From Tepidicaulis sp002389665 (lineage in GTDB: Bacteria; Pseudomonadota; Alphaproteobacteria; Parvibaculales; Parvibaculaceae): a stretch of 64,000 nucleotides of DNA. Location of the stretch: assembly GCF_965222285.1 (NCBI RefSeq), contig NZ_OZ244942.1, forward strand, positions 1,860,001 to 1,924,000, in the 5' to 3' direction. The translations under genes were made by a program, and so were the position numbers. Below are positions 8,458 to 16,862 of the stretch, in pieces. Numbering within the stretch: position 1 is the stretch's first letter; each line of letters begins with the position of its first letter. The notes under the pieces were generated by a model, which saw only the letters and a list, made by a program, of their open reading frames with translations, was not told the origin of the DNA and ran no database searches.

Positions 8458-9287
8458 TCGAGGCTGCTCAGCCCCGCATCGACCTTAAAGTCGATGTAAT
8501 CCATCGTTAGCCCGCTTGAAATCCCGTTTGCATAAAGATGGTAGGCCACCTGATATTCCGGCACGCCGTCCACACGGGAGGGATTGTGATAGGAAAGCTG
8601 GACGCGCCACCATTCCTGCGCTGCCATGTCCTTTGCCGCTTCCTCGCCCATTTTCACGCCGTCAAGCGTCGCGTCATCTCCCCGGCTTTTGCCGATAAAG
8701 GCCGAGGCGAGAAAAGCCGTATCGACCTCCGCGCCTTCATAAATCGGCCGGCTATAAGTCGTATCGCCCGCCTCCGCCGTTTCCACCAGGACAAGGGAAA
8801 AGGCGCTCGGGAAAACGGTTTCCGGCGCAAGCGCCAGATCCGGCGCATTGGGTTCTTCAAAATGCACCGCAGGTGTCCCTTCTTTCGAAGCGCGGCCCTT
8901 GATGCGTTCGACTTCCTCACCGTTCATGAAACGCTGAAAGTCGAATTCAAAATTCCGCCCGTCCGCCGCCTCCGAGCTTCTAAAGCGCAGATCGCGCACC
9001 ACCCGAATATCGTCCATCGTCACGACCTGCATGACGAGACGCTGGGCGAGCTTGTAGCCGGTGCAGGCATTACCCGTCCATTCCAGCACCATGCGCCCGG
9101 AAAGATCGGCAATGTCCGCAGACATTTGGGAACTGTCGAGCTTGAGCTCATAAACGGCCCGGTGCGGCTGAAATTTACCGGCGAAAGCCGGCGGCACCAA
9201 TGCCGCCCCCAGCACTGCCCCCAGCACTGCCGAAGCGGTTACCGAAGCCAGAGCTGCTTGCCGCAAATACCGTCCAAACACTGTCAT
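8427..9287 (-). CDS. eipB: EipB/DUF1849 family periplasmic protein
   Basis: This 286-residue protein begins with a signal peptide (about 1-36, ending PPAFAG). The mature part has the DUF1849 pattern HRAVYEL at its start, then SGRMVLEWTGNACTGYK. Brucella EipB forms a periplasmic beta-spiral barrel needed for envelope integrity, locked by a disulphide between a Cys in this SGRM..C.GY region and one at the extreme C terminus; both are present here (GNAC and SEPC, four residues from the end). The start at 9287 is preferred over upstream frames because only it gives a clean signal peptide. Its 3' end overlaps dinB. The precise biochemical role is not known. Confidence 0.85.
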   Translation of the reverse strand: MTVFGRYLRQAALASVTASAVLGAVLGAALVPPAFAGKFQPHRAVYELKLDSSQMSADIADLSGRMVLEWTGNACTGYKLAQRLVMQVVTMDDIRVVRDLRFRSSEAADGRNFEFDFQRFMNGEEVERIKGRASKEGTPAVHFEEPNAPDLALAPETVFPSAFSLVLVETAEAGDTTYSRPIYEGAEVDTAFLASAFIGKSRGDDATLDGVKMGEEAAKDMAAQEWWRVQLSYHNPSRVDGVPEYQVAYHLYANGISSGLTMDYIDFKVDAGLSSLDYLPSEPCER

Positions 9288-9393
9288 CCTGCATCCTCTC
9301 CCATGCGCGGCCTTGCGAAGCGGCGGGTTTTTGCCGATCTTGTCATTGGCCCGCCCGAGCCGCCGAATTATGCCAGAAAGAAAGCCTGCTTGC

Positions 9394-10359
9394 ATGTCCT
9401 TGCCGCGCGTCCTCGTTACCCGCAAATTGCCCGCCGATGTGGAAGCCCGGCTGAAACGGGATTACGCCCCGCTTTTGAATGAGGAAGACCGGCTTTTCAG
9501 CGCCGGGGAACTTGCCGCCCGCGCTGAAGGCATGGACGCGGTCCTGGCGACGGTGACGGACAAGCTCGATGCCGCCGCGATAAACGCCCTGCCGGGCAGC
9601 GTGCGCATCATCGCCACCTTCTCGGTCGGCTACGACCATATCGATGTCGCTGCGGCGGCAAAGCGCGGCATTACCGTGACGAACACGCCCGGCGTGCTCA
9701 CCCATGCCACCGCCGATATCACGCTCCTTCTCCTTTTGGGCGCAGCGCGCGGCGCGGGCTGGGGCGAAGCCATGATCCGCCAGAAGACGTGGCAGAACTG
9801 GGCGCCGAGCGGCCCGCTCGGCACGGATGTGACGGGCAAGAGGCTCGGCATACTCGGCATGGGCCGCATCGGTCAGGCCGTGGCCCTCCGGGCGCGGGCC
9901 GTCGGCATGGAGATCCATTACCACAACCGCAGCCGCCTTTCCGAAGCCGGGGAGCAAGGCGCGCAGTATCATGAAAGCCCGGAGGCGCTGTTCGCCCAAT
10001 CGGACATTCTTTCCATTAATTGCGCCTCCACCCCGCAGACACGCGGCCTTATCAATGCGCGCACCCTGGCGCTCTTGCCCGAAGGCGCCATTGTCGTGAA
10101 CAGCGCGCGCGGCGATATTGTCGACGATGAGGCACTGATCGCGGCCCTACAAAGCGGCAAGGTGGCCGCCGCCGGGCTCGATGTTTATGCGGGCGAGCCC
10201 GACATTCACCCCGGCTACCGCGGCCTTTCCAACACGTTTTTGCTGCCGCATCTGGGCAGCGCAACGCGCGAGACACGCAATGCCATGGGCTTTTGCGCCC
10301 TCGACAATCTCGATGCCTTTTTCGCCGGAAAAGCGCCGCCAAACCCCGTTACCCCCTGA
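9394..10359 (+). CDS. D-isomer specific 2-hydroxyacid dehydrogenase (glyoxylate/hydroxypyruvate reductase-like)
   Basis: This 321-residue NAD(P)H-dependent dehydrogenase has the Rossmann loop GMGRIG (155-160). The catalytic triad of the family is complete: Arg239 in SARGD, Glu268 in AGEP and His286 in LPHLGSAT. The order and the early PGVLTHATAD segment resemble glyoxylate/hydroxypyruvate reductases. Basic HNRS residues after beta-strand 2 suggest a preference for NADPH. The ATG at 9394 gives the canonical N terminus LPRVLVTRKLP; upstream in-frame ATGs would add a non-conserved extension. It is divergent from eipB across about 106 bp. Confidence 0.85.
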   Translation: MSLPRVLVTRKLPADVEARLKRDYAPLLNEEDRLFSAGELAARAEGMDAVLATVTDKLDAAAINALPGSVRIIATFSVGYDHIDVAAAAKRGITVTNTPGVLTHATADITLLLLLGAARGAGWGEAMIRQKTWQNWAPSGPLGTDVTGKRLGILGMGRIGQAVALRARAVGMEIHYHNRSRLSEAGEQGAQYHESPEALFAQSDILSINCASTPQTRGLINARTLALLPEGAIVVNSARGDIVDDEALIAALQSGKVAAAGLDVYAGEPDIHPGYRGLSNTFLLPHLGSATRETRNAMGFCALDNLDAFFAGKAPPNPVTP

Positions 10360-10466
10360 GCCATTTTGCCCTGCCAACCTTGCCCACCGGCAGGAAAAGG
10401 GGAATTTTTTGCCTATTTCCACATGAAGAAGCGCCTCTAAACCCTTGGATTTATGGGGATTCGCAT

Positions 10467-10483
10467 TTGGCACATGGCTTGCG
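10467..10483 (+). promoter_or_regulatory. Sigma-54 (RpoN) -24/-12 promoter
   Basis: TTGGCAC (10467-10473) and TTGC (10479-10482) have the exact five-base spacing of the TGGCAC-N5-TTGC RpoN consensus, with the invariant GG and GC dinucleotides 12 bases apart. The predicted transcription start is near 10495, about 33 bases before the diguanylate cyclase gene. No upstream enhancer-binding site was identified. Confidence 0.6.
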
Positions 10484-10527
10484 CTGGCATTGGCGGGGAT
10501 GACAAAGGGCAATGCCAGGAGAAAACG

Positions 10528-11310
10528 ATGGGGCTCGCCAAGGCAGATAAGACAACCACGCTCGAGACAAAACGAGCGGCTCCCGCCACCGGGCAAAGCA
10601 TTCACCCGGTGATCGATACGCTTGAAATGCGCATGCGCTGCGCATTGCTACGCGATGCCGGACGGGCGGACACGCCGGAAGAAGTAATTCGCCGGGCGCT
10701 CGATTATGCCTCCGAAGCCGAACAGCGCATCAGCGAGCTCTCAGCCCGTGTCAAACTGCTGGAATCGCTCGCCGTGACGGATGAGCTGACCGGCCTTTTG
10801 AACCGGCGCGGCTTCCAGGACATGCTCTACCGCAATCTTGCCAGCGCCACGCGGCACAACGAGACGGGCGTCCTTGCCTTTATCGATCTCGATGAATTCA
10901 AACAGATCAACGACACCTATGGCCACGCGGCGGGCGATGCGGTGTTGCGCAAGATCGGCCAGTTCCTGCGCCGGAATATTCGCACCACCGATTATGCAGC
11001 GCGGCTTGGCGGCGATGAATTCGCCCTGCTTTACGTGCGCGGTGAACATGCCCGCGCAAGAGAGCGCGCGCGCGAGCTCAATGAAAAGCTCAATGGCCTT
11101 ATCGTGCCTTGGGAAGGCCACTCGATCGAAGTGCGCGCCAGCATCGGCATGGCAAGTTACGACAAGGATTCCACCGCGATGGAACTGCTCGATCTTGCCG
11201 ACCGGGCGATGTACCGGGACAAGAGCCGGCCCCGCAAGAAACCGGCTACCCGCCGCAAGAGCGCTGTCACGCGCACCCGCGCCGCACAAAGGAAAAAGGC
11301 CAGCGCGTAA
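10528..11310 (+). CDS. Diguanylate cyclase (GGDEF) with basic C-terminal tail
   Basis: This 260-residue protein consists of an N-terminal helical region with a predicted coiled coil (about 55-80) followed by a GGDEF domain (about 82-232). The active-site loop is GGDEF (161-165) and an RxxD inhibition site (RTTD, 152-155) precedes it by five residues, so it should make c-di-GMP and be product-inhibited. There is no sensor domain or membrane segment. The last 30 residues are strongly basic (KSRPRKKPATRRKS and onward). The ATG at 10528 has GGAGAAAACG upstream. It lies behind a sigma-54-type promoter and ends in a hairpin that overlaps its stop, so it is a single-gene unit. Confidence 0.88.
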   Translation: MGLAKADKTTTLETKRAAPATGQSIHPVIDTLEMRMRCALLRDAGRADTPEEVIRRALDYASEAEQRISELSARVKLLESLAVTDELTGLLNRRGFQDMLYRNLASATRHNETGVLAFIDLDEFKQINDTYGHAAGDAVLRKIGQFLRRNIRTTDYAARLGGDEFALLYVRGEHARARERARELNEKLNGLIVPWEGHSIEVRASIGMASYDKDSTAMELLDLADRAMYRDKSRPRKKPATRRKSAVTRTRAAQRKKASA

Positions 11311-11325
11311 GCCTGGCCTTATCCA
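11293..11325. terminator. Hairpin terminator at convergent gene ends
   Basis: AAGGCCAG (11296-11303) pairs with CTGGCCTT (11313-11320) around a 9-nt loop. An A run lies on its left, so it could terminate minus-strand transcripts too. The hairpin overlaps the last codons of the diguanylate cyclase. Confidence 0.5.
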
Positions 11326-11333
11326 TCGCCCTT

Positions 11334-12383
11334 TTATCCGTCTGCCAAAGCGGCAGGCTGCGCCAGCACCGCCGCGTGCAAGGAGCGGCCTGCCCAGGCA
11401 AGATCTCCTGCCGGCACACTGACGGCTTTCCGGCCCGGAAATAGCTCCGCCAGAATATCTCGCGCCCGCGCGTCATGGGCGTCCCCATAAGCGGGCACCA
11501 GCAGCCCGCCATTTACCGGATAGAACCCGACATAGGAAAACTGCGTGCCATGGCCTTCGGTTCCGGCAAAAAGATCGCGGGTGAGCGGCACGTCGACAAT
11601 CTCCAGCGCCCTGCCCCGTGCATCTTTTGCTTCTGAAAGCTGGGCGCGCGCATCGGCCAGCACTTCGGCTTGAATGGGGTCCGCCTCGCTTCCGCATGCA
11701 ACGGCAACACGGGCAGGCCCGGTGAAAGCCGCCACCTGATCCACATGACCGCCGGCTTCATCATGTGCCATGCCGCCGCCCAGCCAGATGATGCGCCGGG
11801 CGCCGCAGAACATGGCGAGCGCTTCTTCGATTTCGCGGTGCGAATGTTCGCGGTTGCGGTTGCTGTCGAGCAAAACCGCTTCCGTCGCGATCAACGTGCC
11901 CGATCCGTCCGCGCAGACCGCACCGCCTTCCAGCACAAGCTCGCCTTCATAGCGTTTCAGACCGATCTCATCGAGCAGCTTTCCCGCCAGGCGCCGGTCA
12001 TTGTCGATATGGCGGAAATGACCGCCCAGCCCGTCATATTGCCAGTCGATACCCGCAACACCGCCCATCCCGTCGATCACGAACATCGGCCCGTTGTCGC
12101 GGATGCGCCCATCGTCCTGCGCCATGACATGCAGTTCGACCGCGCTGTCGCGCCCGCAGGCAAAACGCGCGGTCGCCTCATCTTCCGGCCGCACGATGAG
12201 GCTGACCGGCTCGAACTCGGCAATGGCCCGCACGAGCCCTGCATAAGCGGCATGAGCTTGCGGCAGCGCCTCGCCCCAAATATCCGCGCGGGCCGGCCAC
12301 TCGATCCAGGTGCGTTCATGCGGCTCCCATTCGGCGGGAAGGAAAAATCCGTCGGTGAGCGGGCTTTGATAAATGGACTCCAT
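11334..12383 (-). CDS. Agmatine deiminase family protein lacking the catalytic cysteine
   Basis: This 349-residue, full-length member of the agmatine deiminase/PAD_porph family resembles enzymes that hydrolyse agmatine to N-carbamoylputrescine. Asp96 (RIRDNGP), Glu152 (VLEGGAV), His213 and Asp215 (GGHVDQ) match the known catalytic residues. The C-terminal motif that normally reads GGGNIHCITQQ is AGRSLHAAVLAQ: His336 is kept but the nucleophile position is Ala337. The alignment around it continues without a gap (HxxxxxQPA), so this is a substitution, not a frameshift. It is therefore predicted to be inactive as a deiminase or to have another role such as binding. It is divergent from the RidA gene. 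Confidence 0.8.
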   Translation of the reverse strand: MESIYQSPLTDGFFLPAEWEPHERTWIEWPARADIWGEALPQAHAAYAGLVRAIAEFEPVSLIVRPEDEATARFACGRDSAVELHVMAQDDGRIRDNGPMFVIDGMGGVAGIDWQYDGLGGHFRHIDNDRRLAGKLLDEIGLKRYEGELVLEGGAVCADGSGTLIATEAVLLDSNRNREHSHREIEEALAMFCGARRIIWLGGGMAHDEAGGHVDQVAAFTGPARVAVACGSEADPIQAEVLADARAQLSEAKDARGRALEIVDVPLTRDLFAGTEGHGTQFSYVGFYPVNGGLLVPAYGDAHDARARDILAELFPGRKAVSVPAGDLAWAGRSLHAAVLAQPAALADG

Positions 12384-12499
12384 GATGCTCCGGAACTGTT
12401 GCTAATAAGAATTACGGTGTAGGTTGAAGCGAGCACAGAGGCAGCCTTTAACGCAATGAAAAAAGCCCCACATGGGGACAAACACTATCGGGAAAGATC

Positions 12500-12982
12500 A
12501 TGGCAGGACCGGCAACGTCAGCAGAAATCGAAAAACGCTTGAGCGATCTCGGCATCACGCTGCCTGCGCCTTCGGGCGCGGCGGGCAATTACGTGCCCTA
12601 TGTGATCAGCGGCAATCAGCTCTTCATTTCAGGTCAAGTGCCGCTTTCCCCCGAGGGGCTGAAGTTTCAAGGCAAGGTCGGCGACGCCTTCAGCATGGAA
12701 GAGGGCCAGGAAGCGGCAAAGCTCTGCGCCATCAATATTCTGGCCCAAGCGAAAGCGGCCTGCGGGGGCGATCTGTCCCGCCTCAACCGCTGCGTCAAGC
12801 TCGGCGGTTTCGTCAATTCCACCCCCGATTTCGACCAGCAGCCCGCGGTGATCAACGGCGCCTCAGACCTCATGGTTGCGGTATTGGGTGAAGCAGGCCG
12901 CCATGCCCGCACGGCTGTAAGCGCGGCGAACCTGCCCTTCAATGTCGCCGTTGAAATCGACGCCATCTTCGAAATCGCGTGA
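12500..12982 (+). CDS. RidA/YjgF family protein
   Basis: This 160-residue protein of the RidA (YjgF/YER057c) superfamily is longer than RidA proper (about 128 residues). The opening and the pattern VPYVISGNQLFISGQVPL match the longer, non-archetypal subgroup. Archetypal RidA hydrolyses reactive enamine/imine intermediates; the arginine needed for that activity (near IGAVxxR in RidA) is not clearly recognisable here, so imine deaminase function is uncertain. Family members are usually cytoplasmic trimers. The gene is divergent from the agmatine deiminase homologue and 63 bp ahead of the FemAB-like gene. Confidence 0.85.
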   Translation: MAGPATSAEIEKRLSDLGITLPAPSGAAGNYVPYVISGNQLFISGQVPLSPEGLKFQGKVGDAFSMEEGQEAAKLCAINILAQAKAACGGDLSRLNRCVKLGGFVNSTPDFDQQPAVINGASDLMVAVLGEAGRHARTAVSAANLPFNVAVEIDAIFEIA

Positions 12983-13045
12983 ACACTCCTGCCTGTCATT
13001 TGCCTTCCCCCGCAGCGGCGCTAGACTCCTTTGCCGGAGGACCTT

Positions 13046-14230
13046 ATGGGCGATGAAGAACAAGTCATGATCCGCGTCGTGCACGCCATTAGCGAGGTAA
13101 AGGCGGAGGAATGGGACGCCTGCGCCAACCCGCCGGGCGAGCCGCGCAATCCTTTTGTCTCTCACGCCTTTCTAAAAGCGCTGGAAGAAAGCGGCTCGGC
13201 CACCCGCTCGACCGGCTGGGCGCCCTATCATCTCGTGATCGAAGAGCCGGGCGGCAAGCTGGCCGGCTGCCTGCCCATGTATCTAAAGAACCATAGCCGG
13301 GGCGAATATGTCTTCGATTACGGCTGGGCCGATGCTTTTGAGCGCGCAGGCGGGCGCTATTACCCCAAGCTCCAGGTCTCCGTGCCTTTTACGCCCGCCA
13401 GCGGCAGACGGCTTCTTGCCCGCCCCGGCCCGGCGCGCGCCCATATCGAAAAACAGCTTCTGGCGGGGGCGATGGAAGTCTGCCGCCAGCTCGAGGCCTC
13501 TTCCATCCACTTCACCTTTCTGCCGAAGGAGCAATGGGACGAACTTGGCAAGATCGGTCTTCTGCAGCGCACCGATCAGCAGTTCCACTGGACGAACCGG
13601 AATTACGCGGCCTTCGACGATTTCCTCGCCGATCTTGCCTCGCGCAAACGCAAGAACCTGAAAAAGGAACGGGCCCGCGCGCTGGAAAACGGCATCGAGA
13701 TCGAATGGGTGACGGGCGCGGACCTTACCGAAGATCACTGGGACGCCTTTTTCATGTTCTATATGGACACCGGCGCGCGCAAATGGGGCACGCCCTACCT
13801 CACCCGCGAGTTTTTCAGCCTGATCAACGAGACCATGGCCGATGACACGCTGCTCATCATGGCAAAGCGCGAGAGGCGCTATATTGCCGGGGCCTTGAAT
13901 TTCATCGGCTCGGATACGCTTTTCGGGCGCAATTGGGGCTGCATCGAGGATCACCCCTTCCTGCATTTCGAGTGCTGTTATTATCAGGCCATCGATTTTG
14001 CAATCTCGCGGGGCCTCAAAAAGGTCGAAGCCGGGGCGCAAGGGGCACACAAGTTGGCGCGCGGTTATCTGCCCGAACATACCTATTCCGCCCATTACAT
14101 CGCCAATCCGGGCCTGCGTGAGGCCGTGGGCGATTATCTGGAGCGCGAGCGCGCCTATGTCGATCAGGATATCGAGATGCTTGGCGAGCACTCCCCCTTC
14201 AGGCACGATAAGGAAAACGAACCGGACTAG
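13046..14230 (+). CDS. FemAB-like/GNAT protein (DUF482 family)
   Basis: This 394-residue protein is typical of the DUF482 'peptidoglycan biosynthesis' family, with the signatures FDYGWADAFERAGGRYYPKL, VPFTPASGRRLL and FLPKEQW, and a C-terminal acyltransferase fold of the FemX/FemAB kind. The family is widespread in proteobacteria, but substrate and product are unproven. There is no signal peptide or membrane helix. The ATG at 13046 is chosen because GGAGG ends five bases upstream; a TTG at 13031 and an ATG at 13067 are alternatives. The HIT gene follows after 28 bp, so the two are likely co-transcribed. Confidence 0.85.
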   Translation: MGDEEQVMIRVVHAISEVKAEEWDACANPPGEPRNPFVSHAFLKALEESGSATRSTGWAPYHLVIEEPGGKLAGCLPMYLKNHSRGEYVFDYGWADAFERAGGRYYPKLQVSVPFTPASGRRLLARPGPARAHIEKQLLAGAMEVCRQLEASSIHFTFLPKEQWDELGKIGLLQRTDQQFHWTNRNYAAFDDFLADLASRKRKNLKKERARALENGIEIEWVTGADLTEDHWDAFFMFYMDTGARKWGTPYLTREFFSLINETMADDTLLIMAKRERRYIAGALNFIGSDTLFGRNWGCIEDHPFLHFECCYYQAIDFAISRGLKKVEAGAQGAHKLARGYLPEHTYSAHYIANPGLREAVGDYLERERAYVDQDIEMLGEHSPFRHDKENEPD

Positions 14231-14258
14231 TCTGACGCCAGAACAAGGGAGAAACCCG

Positions 14259-14678
14259 ATGGCCTATGATGACAGCAATGTCTTCGCGAAAATCCTTCGC
14301 GGAGAAATGCCCTCCATCGCGCTTTACGATGATGAGATGACCTATGCCTTCATGGATGTCATGCCGCAGGCGCCGGGGCACTGCCTTGTCATTCCGAAAT
14401 TTCCCGCCGAAAATCTTTTCGACCTCGACGCCGATTATGCCGCCGCCATGGCGCGCACGGTGAAGAAACTGGCGCCCGCCGTGAAAAAAGCCATGGATGC
14501 GCCGGGCATCATGATCGCGCAGCTCAACGGCCCGGAAGCCGGACAGACCGTCTTTCACATCCACACCCATATCATCCCGCGCTGGGACGGCATCGACATG
14601 AAACTGCATGCGCGCGAGATGGCGGATATGGACGAGCTGAAAGCACAGGCAGAAAAAATCAAAGCCGCGCTGAACTGA
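14259..14678 (+). CDS. HIT family protein
   Basis: This 139-residue histidine-triad protein carries the HxHxH active site at His100-His102-His104 in VFHIHTHIIP, and the typical N terminus NVFAKILRGEMPS. HIT hydrolases of the HINT branch cleave adenosine phosphoramidates and related AMP conjugates. The start codon at 14259 follows AAGGGAGAAA. It lies directly behind the FemAB-like gene and 34 bp before the beta-propeller lipoprotein gene, which has its own strong ribosome binding site. Confidence 0.93.
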   Translation: MAYDDSNVFAKILRGEMPSIALYDDEMTYAFMDVMPQAPGHCLVIPKFPAENLFDLDADYAAAMARTVKKLAPAVKKAMDAPGIMIAQLNGPEAGQTVFHIHTHIIPRWDGIDMKLHAREMADMDELKAQAEKIKAALN

Positions 14679-14712
14679 GCGCCGCCGGTTTAGACATAAA
14701 GGGGGGGAGAGA

Positions 14713-16419
14713 ATGAACAAGAAGAACAATCTGAAGATCGCGGCAGGCCTTGCCGCTGCGCTCGCGCTGGCAGGTTGCGACGATCAAAAAGCGGCGGAAG
14801 AAACCGCACCAAAGGAAACGGAGACGCCGGCCACGCAAGAAGAAAGCGTAGCGCCCGCCGCCGCCCCCGCCTCTTACACGCTTGAAACTGTCGTGCCGGG
14901 CTCCGCCTTCCACGGCATTCACGGCATCACCGAAACATCCGATGGCAAACTGCTTGCGGGCAGCGTGCTTGGCCGCGCGATCTATGAGATCGATAAAGAG
15001 ACCGGCACCGTCAGCATTTATGAAGCCCCGCCCACCGGCATGGCCGACGATCTGGAAGAAGGCCCGGACGGCGCGCTCGGCTGGACCGCATTTCTCGACG
15101 GCAAATATTATCTGCGTACGAAAGACGGCGAGCTGCGCACCCTTGCCGAAGACCTGCCGGGGCTCAACTCCACCGCCTGGAACATGGAAGGCCGGCTCTT
15201 TGCGACGCAAGTCTTCCTCGGTGACGCGCTTTATGAACTCGACCCGCAAGGCATCGCCCCGCCGCGCAAGATCATGGAAGACATGGGGGGCCTCAACGGT
15301 TTCGATTTCGGCCCGGACGGCAAACTCTACGGCCCGCTCTGGTTCAAGGGCGAGATCGTCCGCGTCGATGTGGATGAAGCCACGCTGGAAACCGTGGCAA
15401 CGGGCTTTAAAACACCCGCCGCCGTCAATTTCGATTCCAGAGGTAATCTCTGGGCCGTCGATACGGCGGAAGGCGCGGTCTATAAAGTCGATATCGACGA
15501 TGGCACCCGCATGAAAGTCGCCGATGTCGATGCCGCCATCGACAATCTGGCGATCACTTCGGACGACCGGCTTTTCATCACCAATATGGCGGATAATGCC
15601 ATCATCGAAATCGACACTGAGACGGGGGAAAGCACCCCGCTCGTCAAAGGCAAACTTGCGGTCGCCGCCGATCTTGAGCTAGTGGAGGAAGACGGCCGCG
15701 AAGCGCTCTACGTTGGCGATGTTTTCGCGCTGCGCAAGGTCGACCTTGCCGATGGCAGCGTCAGCGAAGTGGGCCGCGTTTTCGGCTCCAATGTCGATTA
15801 TCCGATTTCCGTTGCCGAGGCTCATGGGCGCATCGCGGTTGCCGGCTGGTCGGCCGGCGCCGTGCAGGCATTCGACGTTGGCGCGGCGGAACTGCCGGGT
15901 CCCCATCACGGTTTCAATACGCCGACCGATGCCCTGCCCCTGGCAGATGGCGGTCTGCTCGTCGCCGAATATGGCCGCGGCGCGCTGGTGAAAGTCGCGG
16001 CGGACGATTGGAAAAACCGCACGGATTTCCTCACCGGCCTCCAAGGCCCCGCCAATCTCATGCAGGCGCCCGACGGACGGGTCTATTTGAGCGAGCAGCT
16101 GGCGGGACGCATCTCCGTGCTCGATCTTGAAACCGGTGCGCTGATGCCCGTGGCCGAAGGTCTCGAAGGGCCGGAAGGGTTCGACATCGATGCGGAAGGC
16201 AATCTCTATGTGGCCGAAGTCGGCGCGCGCCGGATCAGCCGCATCGATTTGTCGACGTCCGAGAAGATCGTCATCGCCGAAGACCTGCCCATCGGCTTCG
16301 GGTTTGAGGGGGACGTGCTGCCGCTCAACGTGCCGACCGGTGTTGCCGTTGCCAAGGACGGCGCGGTTTATTTCACTTCCGACATGGAAGCGGCGCTTTA
16401 CAAACTCACGCCGCAATAG
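14713..16419 (+). CDS. Beta-propeller lipoprotein (NHL/SMP-30-like repeats)
   Basis: This 568-residue exported lipoprotein has a lipobox LALAGC with lipidated Cys22. A Glu/Thr/Ala/Pro-rich linker (about 25-55) is followed by some 500 residues of repeated beta-propeller blades of the form 'FDFGPDGKLYGPLW...GEIVRVD'. At least ten repeats can be counted, enough for two six-bladed propellers in tandem, as in the SMP-30/gluconolactonase/NHL superfamily. Asp in position 2 after Cys (CDD) would, by the E. coli rule, favour inner-membrane retention; that rule may not hold here. Enzyme function is not evident. The gene ends in a terminator facing the VOC gene. Confidence 0.8.
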   Translation: MNKKNNLKIAAGLAAALALAGCDDQKAAEETAPKETETPATQEESVAPAAAPASYTLETVVPGSAFHGIHGITETSDGKLLAGSVLGRAIYEIDKETGTVSIYEAPPTGMADDLEEGPDGALGWTAFLDGKYYLRTKDGELRTLAEDLPGLNSTAWNMEGRLFATQVFLGDALYELDPQGIAPPRKIMEDMGGLNGFDFGPDGKLYGPLWFKGEIVRVDVDEATLETVATGFKTPAAVNFDSRGNLWAVDTAEGAVYKVDIDDGTRMKVADVDAAIDNLAITSDDRLFITNMADNAIIEIDTETGESTPLVKGKLAVAADLELVEEDGREALYVGDVFALRKVDLADGSVSEVGRVFGSNVDYPISVAEAHGRIAVAGWSAGAVQAFDVGAAELPGPHHGFNTPTDALPLADGGLLVAEYGRGALVKVAADDWKNRTDFLTGLQGPANLMQAPDGRVYLSEQLAGRISVLDLETGALMPVAEGLEGPEGFDIDAEGNLYVAEVGARRISRIDLSTSEKIVIAEDLPIGFGFEGDVLPLNVPTGVAVAKDGAVYFTSDMEAALYKLTPQ

Positions 16420-16437
16420 GCGCGCTTTCAGACAATG

Positions 16438-16476
16438 AAAAAGGCGAGACCCGGCAAGGGGCCCGCCTTTCTTTTA
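16438..16476. terminator. Bidirectional terminator between convergent genes
   Basis: AAAGGCG (16440-16446) pairs with CGCCTTT (16464-16470), and an inner CCC/GGG pairing extends the structure. A runs on the left and TTTCTTTT on the right allow use from both strands. Confidence 0.55.
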
Positions 16477-16493
16477 GCTTATCGCCTCACGGC

Positions 16494-16862
16494 TTAGCCG
16501 AGGTGGAAAACCACCAGCTTGTTGCCGTCGAGATCGCGGAAATAACCGCCGTAGAAATTATCCGTGCGCGGGCCGGGATCGCCTTCATTCGTCGCGCCAA
16601 GCTCCAGCGCCTTGGCATGGAACTGGTCCACTACTTCCTTGGACGGTGCGGCGATTGCGGGCATCACACCGTTGCCGACCGTGGCGGGGTTGCCGTCATG
16701 GGGTTTCGTCACGGCGAGCATCGCGCCATTGCCATTGCCCCACATCACAAAACGGCCCGGATCGGTCGCGGCCTGCTTGGCGCCCACCAGCGGCACAAGC
16801 TGCTCGTAAAAAGCCACCGCTTTGTCCAGGTCGTTCGTCCCAATCATTAAATAACCCAGCAT
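16494..16862 (-). CDS. VOC family protein (glyoxalase/dioxygenase fold)
   Basis: This 122-residue single vicinal-oxygen-chelate domain begins MLGYLMIGTNDLDKAVAFYE and ends with FYGGYFRDLDGNKLVVFH, the two halves of the betaalphabetabetabeta repeat. Metal-ligand positions of true glyoxalases are only partly matched (the final Glu position is Val in NKLVVF), so glyoxalase I activity should not be assumed. Small VOC proteins of this kind are common and mostly uncharacterised. It is convergent with the beta-propeller lipoprotein and divergent from the small ORF at 17074. Confidence 0.85.
   Translation of the reverse strand: MLGYLMIGTNDLDKAVAFYEQLVPLVGAKQAATDPGRFVMWGNGNGAMLAVTKPHDGNPATVGNGVMPAIAAPSKEVVDQFHAKALELGATNEGDPGPRTDNFYGGYFRDLDGNKLVVFHLG

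Noticed and set aside
11334..11400. Frameshift as the cause of the missing agmatine deiminase cysteine
   Set aside because: The residues on both sides of the position align to the family motif in the same frame, and the other frames do not recover a GGGNIHC-like sequence.
12461..12480. Terminator-like hairpin on the minus strand upstream of the agmatine deiminase homologue
   Set aside because: The stem is only four or five base pairs with a very small loop, and no minus-strand transcript is known to end there, so the call is not supported.
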